The notes under the pieces: model-generated
Database searches by the model: none
Told to the model about the DNA's origin: nothing
What the model saw: the letters and a program-made list of their open reading frames with translations, nothing else
Position numbers and translations under genes: made by a program
Part shown: piece by piece, positions 59,101-64,000 of the stretch
Layout: each line of letters opens with the position of its first letter
How positions within the stretch are numbered: the stretch's first letter is position 1
NCBI GenBank assembly: GCA_013399305.1
Contig: VXAI01000013.1
Location: 7,029,132-7,093,131, forward strand
DNA length: 64,000 nucleotides
DNA from: Rostratula benghalensis
Taxonomy: Eukaryota; Chordata; Aves; Charadriiformes; Rostratulidae
Direction of reading: 5' to 3'

Positions 59101-62100
59101 AATCTTAAATGAATTTCCTGATATAGCACATGTAATAGAGGTAAGTACAAGAAAGACTGGAAACCACTTAGATAATAAGGTAAAAAGAAGGCAAGGAAGT
59201 ACCCCTGAGGTAGACAGAGAGATATGGTAAGACTCAATCAAACTTTATATACCTACATAAATTCAGACACAAAAGGGTGTGTTCCTGACTTTTCTATAAT
59301 TTTATAGAACTTCTTTTGCAATATAAGCATAGAAGAAAAATTGCTCACAAAATGAGCCATATTCATTCCCACTAATAATTAATTAATTTCAATGGATTTA
59401 GCCAAGTGATTAATTTGTCCCTGCTACTGATTTAACTAACACAAAACACTTCAAATTATTCATTGAAAATTATCCATTATAATTCTTTACACTTTCAGTG
59501 GCAACCTTAAGGCCTGTATTTCCTAATTTTTCAGAGTTTTTTCTTTATAATTGGAACATTTTAAGCATTTTACAAGCAACTTCCTAGATTTTAAGAAACA
59601 GTATAAAGTGAAAAGAAAGAACTTCCATCACACGTAATGTATGAGTTCTTCCTATTAATGGGTTGACAATCTTTAGACCACAGGCCCTTCTCATTTTAGC
59701 TCCAAAGCTATATAACATTGTCAGTGAAGCTGTCACTCTCCAGCAAATACATTAGGGGAAAATGAGATATCTGCTTTACTAGAGGGGGTTTCCTAGCTAT
59801 TAGTATGTTGTCTTTCTTTAACATGTGACGATTCTAAGTCCTTATCTGAAATGAGAGTGGACTGCAGTACTGAGTAACTTCTTGCTGTTTTCTTTCATGT
59901 GGTTCTCAGCCTTCCAGATTCCTCGGGCTCAAGTTCTGTTTTCTCCCTTTTTCCTGAAACGTCTGATTCCATATTTCAGTCTTTATTCTCCAGTTACTCT
60001 CAGCTCCCAAACCCAGTTACACCTGCTGATCCAAGGTAACACCTCAATATCTCCAGATTATCAAATCAGGTGTCGTCGCACCTATTCTGCCTATTAATCT
60101 AAAGGCATCTTTGTTTTCACGCTGCTCAACAAGCACCCTGTGGGAAGCTGGAGAGTGGGAGTTCTGTGTACTTACAACTGCTCACTGTTTGCTAGGTAAG
60201 GAGATCATGCACATCATTCTTTGTGAGCAGTAAAGGGTGGCAGTTCAAGACAGTGACTTGTCTAAGCATATTTTATTCACATGGATCCTTCAAAAGACTT
60301 GTCAGCCTAACCAAATCTGAAGTGAGTATGAGAGGATAAAAATTCTTAAAAGATTAATAGCTCGTCTGAATTGGGATTGATTTTTCTTTTCCTGTGATCA
60401 GAAAGAAATTACATCTGCTTCAAAATCTAGAAACATTAGTGTTTCTTCATGAAAGAAATTTTAAAAGTGGCGCAGTCAAATCAGTTTACCTTTTAGTAAT
60501 CTTAGTCAAACAAACTCAAAGTTAGTTTAAATTTAACAATTTAATAAATTTAATAAAATTAAAGTTTGGCAATATTATAACTAGCTGAAAACATGGTTTA
60601 TATTGTGGAAAATGCCTAATGACATTAAATATAATAAAAAAACTTAATATCATGCATATCAAAAGAGAATACATATGGGAAATACTGACATGGTATACCT
60701 TGGAAATATTGTTTTAATTCCCAGTTCCCCATGAGATCCTTTTTTCATTGACCCAAAAGTTTAATGTTAGATTCTTCTCTTAAATTGTTAAAAAAACCAA
60801 TGAAGTCTGAAAGAGTTCCCCTACTGTATTAATGCAGGGACCTGCTTCTCCATCTGTACTAATGGCTGTGAAACATATATAAAATTAAGCCAGAGGTGAC
60901 CTATTCATAATGCCAAGAGACTGATTTTACAGAAAAATTCATGTCAAAACTTCACACAATATTAAAACTCACTGGAAAGCACAATGGAAATGCACTAGTC
61001 TGCTTACAAAAAAAAAAAAAAATAGGATGAAGTTTCAATTTGATCAGAATAGCAGTGAATTCTCTAATTACTTTTCACAAGTCAATCACTTTTTACTTTG
61101 TATATGTAAATGACTGAAGATAAAAGTTCTAGTAGTTTCCCATACATCTGATTTAAGTTTTATCCTTTTACAAATAGTTAGAAGTAGGAATCATACCTTT
61201 CATCCTGCTTTTCTTCAGCTCATGAGAAAGTTCTATTAATATTTCTTTTTAAAGAGATTCCTACAACTCTGCTCATGAACGTGAGTATGCACCCCCTCAT
61301 GTAACATCCATTCAGCCTGTAGAACTGATATTAAATTTGAACGGATTACATCAGTAGTAAGAATAATGTGATTTTCGAGAACAAATTGCTGGAGAGTTCT
61401 AAGTTTGGTCTCTATTTTTACCTTTTGCCACTTGGACACTAAGGTACTTAATATGAAAACACAGTGAATTTTAGGTATTGAGCTTTGAGTTGTACACATA
61501 ACAAATTACAACCACAGACACTTTAAAGTGCAGAGATTAAAAAGTTAAAAATAGTAAGTGCTTTAAAAAGATCACCATTGTTTTGTCTCCAAAATTTTTC
61601 CCCAAAAATTGTATCCACACACACATTATAACATCATTTGAATCTATTTCATTGTGCACTGATTTGTTACCTATTCTTTTTTTAACACTGTATGAATTTA
61701 CAGTTTATAATCTGACACCAAATTAAATTATTTTTGGGATCACTTGTTAATATTTTCTCTTCTAATTTATTTCGAAGTTTTATATATAGAATTTAAGGAT
61801 ATTGTTAAAGCAACATCTTTCAATACATGTATTACATTTCTAAATACAGAATATTTAACCATCATTCATGACTATGTGCTGTCTTAAAACTCCCTATTCT
61901 GATCCTGTTACTCTCAATGTCAGGAGACAATCTTTCAGCTCATGCAGACTGTCATCATTCTATTAACTTCAAAGAAATTATCATAACTCATAATGACCAA
62001 ATGTTATTTCTAGTATCCTATCCATGTCACACACTAAATAGCGTTTTCAGCAGCATATTGGACTGCAGAGGGCCCCACACCTATTTGTTATTCTGTAACA

Positions 62101-62639
62101 GTAAACCACAAGTTTACTTCTGTTGGCCATTGTAGGAAAATAAGAAACAAACATTTCATGAATAATTCTGGGGAAAATTTGGAACTCTGGAAACTCTGAG
62201 ACCTTTCCTGTGATTTAAACTGTTCATTTTAGTCTTCAGCCTCTCTTCTATTTTCACCACAATTATTTCTAGAGCTTAGTAAATGGGTTGCAAAAAGCTA
62301 TAAAATTGTTCCAAAGAACATTTTTTACTGTCTATAAAAGAGGACTGTTTATCTCAAGAATGATCCTACTTGATTTCTAATTTACAAGTTTCAGGAATGC
62401 TTTAAATACACAGTGCATTGATTAGCTTTGGGATGTTCTTATTTGTCAAGTAATGGGAAATGTGCCACCAGCAGATTCACTGAAACATGTTCTGAAAAAG
62501 CTACATATTAATTTCTCAAAATATAATTGTGATAAATGTGCTATTCAGGTGAAGCAATAGCATGTTGAGATTGATTTTTTATGGCATGTTGAAGTAGATT
62601 AATTCTCAAAAATATGTTGAATGATGATCACATCAATAG
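56147..62639. other. Unique AT-rich DNA
   Basis: No CR1 or LTR recognised over 6.5 kb. Purine-rich runs occur at about 57028-57065 and 57160-57310, a short (CA)n near 57614-57626, and A15 at 61008-61022. Open frames such as 58893-59108 and 61236-61499 (minus) have no family features. Confidence 0.5.
58252..58480 (-). other. Candidate retrocopy 3' end (poly-A signal and tail)
   Basis: On the minus strand AATAAA (plus-strand TTTATT at 58288-58293) is followed after 18 nt by an 18-A run (T18 at 58252-58269), the classic layout of a polyadenylated transcript inserted by LINE machinery. A 100-codon minus frame (58174-58476) runs into the tail but I recognise no protein in it. I could not find a target-site duplication. 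The right-hand limit is unknown. Confidence 0.3.
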
Positions 62640-62900
62640 AATTTTCAAATGAAACTCTTTAATTCTTGAACGCATACTAAAACCCGGCAGCTAACTTTGC
62701 AATGCAGTGGAATTCCAACTCTCATAAAGTTTAAGAGCCCTTGTAACAAAGCTGTTCATTTAGTGCCATGCAAGTGGAATAGGGTGGCATTGATGGAGAC
62801 TTGAAACTGCTCTTCTCTATGTGTGACTGTGTAAAAGAGCAATGAAAGTATTTTGTAGGAAATTTTTGCCTTCATCCCACTACACATTAATACACTTTTT
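62640..62900. other. Candidate conserved non-coding element
   Basis: Repeat-free block, less AT-rich, with CpGs ('gaacgcatac', 'acccggcagc') and short CAAT/TAAT-type cores. By texture only. Confidence 0.25.
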
Positions 62901-63750
62901 TGATTCTGATATATCAGACTAAGCAAGAAAGATTATCAACTTTCCAATACTGATTCTTCTACAGAGTTTTACATGTACTTTTTCAATAGTATATACGTAG
63001 AACACCCCAGTGAATGGGAGCTGAGAGGTGACTACATTTTCAGGATGAGATTTTGAGGCACAATGCAATCATTTCCCCAAAGACCATGTTCGTCTGAAAT
63101 AAACTTTTACAAAAATCATATTTTCCAAAAAATTGGCTGGATGGCTGTGCCCAGAGAGTGTGATCCATGAGGTGAAATATTTTTGGTGGCCAGTTACCAG
63201 CTGGGTTGATTGCAAATGACAGAATATATTTTTGAGAAATAATTTGTTAAGGTTCATCTTTTGGGGAGGTGGGGAAAAGAATATTAAGGAACGTATAAAA
63301 ATATTGCAGCAAGACACTTGGCCCCAAAACACTGTTAAATTAATAGCATAGCTGATATCTGGATTACACTCAGCTGACTGCAGAGTAACCAGAGACCCAA
63401 AGGGGAGTGCTTTCTTTGTCTTAACTTTCCCAGCTCCTGGGCCTGTTGATTCCAGAAATATTTTTTAAAGCTTCAGGAAGAAATTTCATTCCAGTTTTTT
63501 CCTGTTGAAATGCCTACACTTATGCATATAATAAGAATTTTAAACAGTTCCAGCTGAGTTTACAGCTGTATGCTTGAAACAATGAATTCTGTCATAATAG
63601 AGTCAATGCTTCCACTGGCAGCAATGGGAGCATGGCCATGCCTTAAAATAGAAAATAAAAATCCATGAGAAACCTTCACTGTTTTCCTCAGCCATTCAAA
63701 TATTGCTGGGTTTTATGTTAGAAACACTGCTATACAGTTGGCATTTATAA
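62901..63750. other. Unique DNA
   Basis: Nothing recognised. The minus frame 63069-63332 shows no family features. Confidence 0.5.
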
Positions 63751-63925
63751 AATCATAGAAGAGTTTGGGTTGGAAGGGACCTTTAAAAGTCATTTACTCC
63801 CAACCCTGCTGCCATGAGCAGTGACATCTTCAGCTAGATCAAGTCACTCAGAGCCCTGTCCAACCTGACCTTGAATGCTCCCAGGGATACCGTATCTACC
63901 ACCTCTCTGGGCAACCTGCTACAAG
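63751..63925 (-). mobile_element. CR1 LINE 3'-end fragment
   Basis: 'aatcatagaagagtttgggttggaagggacctttaaa', 'ccaaccctgctgccatgagcagtgacatctt', 'tccaacctgaccttgaatgctcccagggat', 'ccacctctctgggcaacctgct'. It carries only one copy of the terminal octamer. Confidence 0.92.
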
Positions 63926-64000
63926 TATATTGAATTTAATATTGTTGGTATATTTTTCTTAGCTTGTGGATGTAGGAAACATAGGATCAAATAACAATGA
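63926..64000. other. Unique DNA to window end
   Basis: Nothing recognised. Confidence 0.5.

Noticed and set aside
1..64000. tRNA, rRNA, snRNA or CRISPR array
   Set aside because: No cloverleaf box A/B pair, no conserved rRNA core and no regularly spaced repeats were seen. The DNA is vertebrate nuclear in character.

Overview
This window looks like bird (Aves) nuclear DNA: AT-rich and intron-poor in signal, with no operon-like structure. The call rests on the repeats. There are about a dozen CR1 LINE copies with the avian 3' end (tandem ATTCTRTG-type octamers, and tails reading 'ggactagatgatct...cccttccaa'). There are also four solo-LTR remnants of avian endogenous retroviruses that I recognise from memory, and several much older amniote-type CR1 relics. 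I cannot assign an order or species.

I find no convincing host protein-coding gene. The open frames are short (mostly 60-110 codons). The longest ones fall inside CR1 reverse-transcriptase remnants. The window therefore reads as a gene desert or a very long intron.

Layout. 0-9 kb: a solo LTR (about 120-765), a short CR1 stub with a foldback at its broken end (5359-5453), a 3' CR1 fragment (5587-5940), and a second LTR (8033-8750) split by a nested CR1. 9-26 kb: mostly unique sequence with two short CR1 tails, one inverted LTR (18013-18478), several short tandem duplications, and a CNE-like block at 12.2-13.0 kb. 26-35 kb: the repeat-dense core, with three ancient CR1 relics, three younger CR1s (one with a nearly readable RT C-terminal region at 33960-34909) and a partial LTR at 31.6-31.9 kb. 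35-43 kb: unique AT-rich DNA. 42.9-44.5 kb: a long, decayed CR1 RT fragment on the minus strand that lacks its 3' end. 47-53 kb: another ancient CR1 next to a CNE-like block, a CR1 that has lost its RT by internal deletion, and a weak ancient CR1. 55.3-56.1 kb: a CR1 of the same type as the inverted copy at 28.5 kb. 56-64 kb: unique DNA with a candidate retrocopy tail, ending in a last CR1 fragment at 63.75 kb.

Most likely biological content beyond repeats: several unique blocks (7.3, 12.2-13.0, 47.4, 53.2 and 62.6 kb) have the look of conserved non-coding or enhancer DNA. This is inference only and needs cross-species alignment. I did not find a new coding system here.
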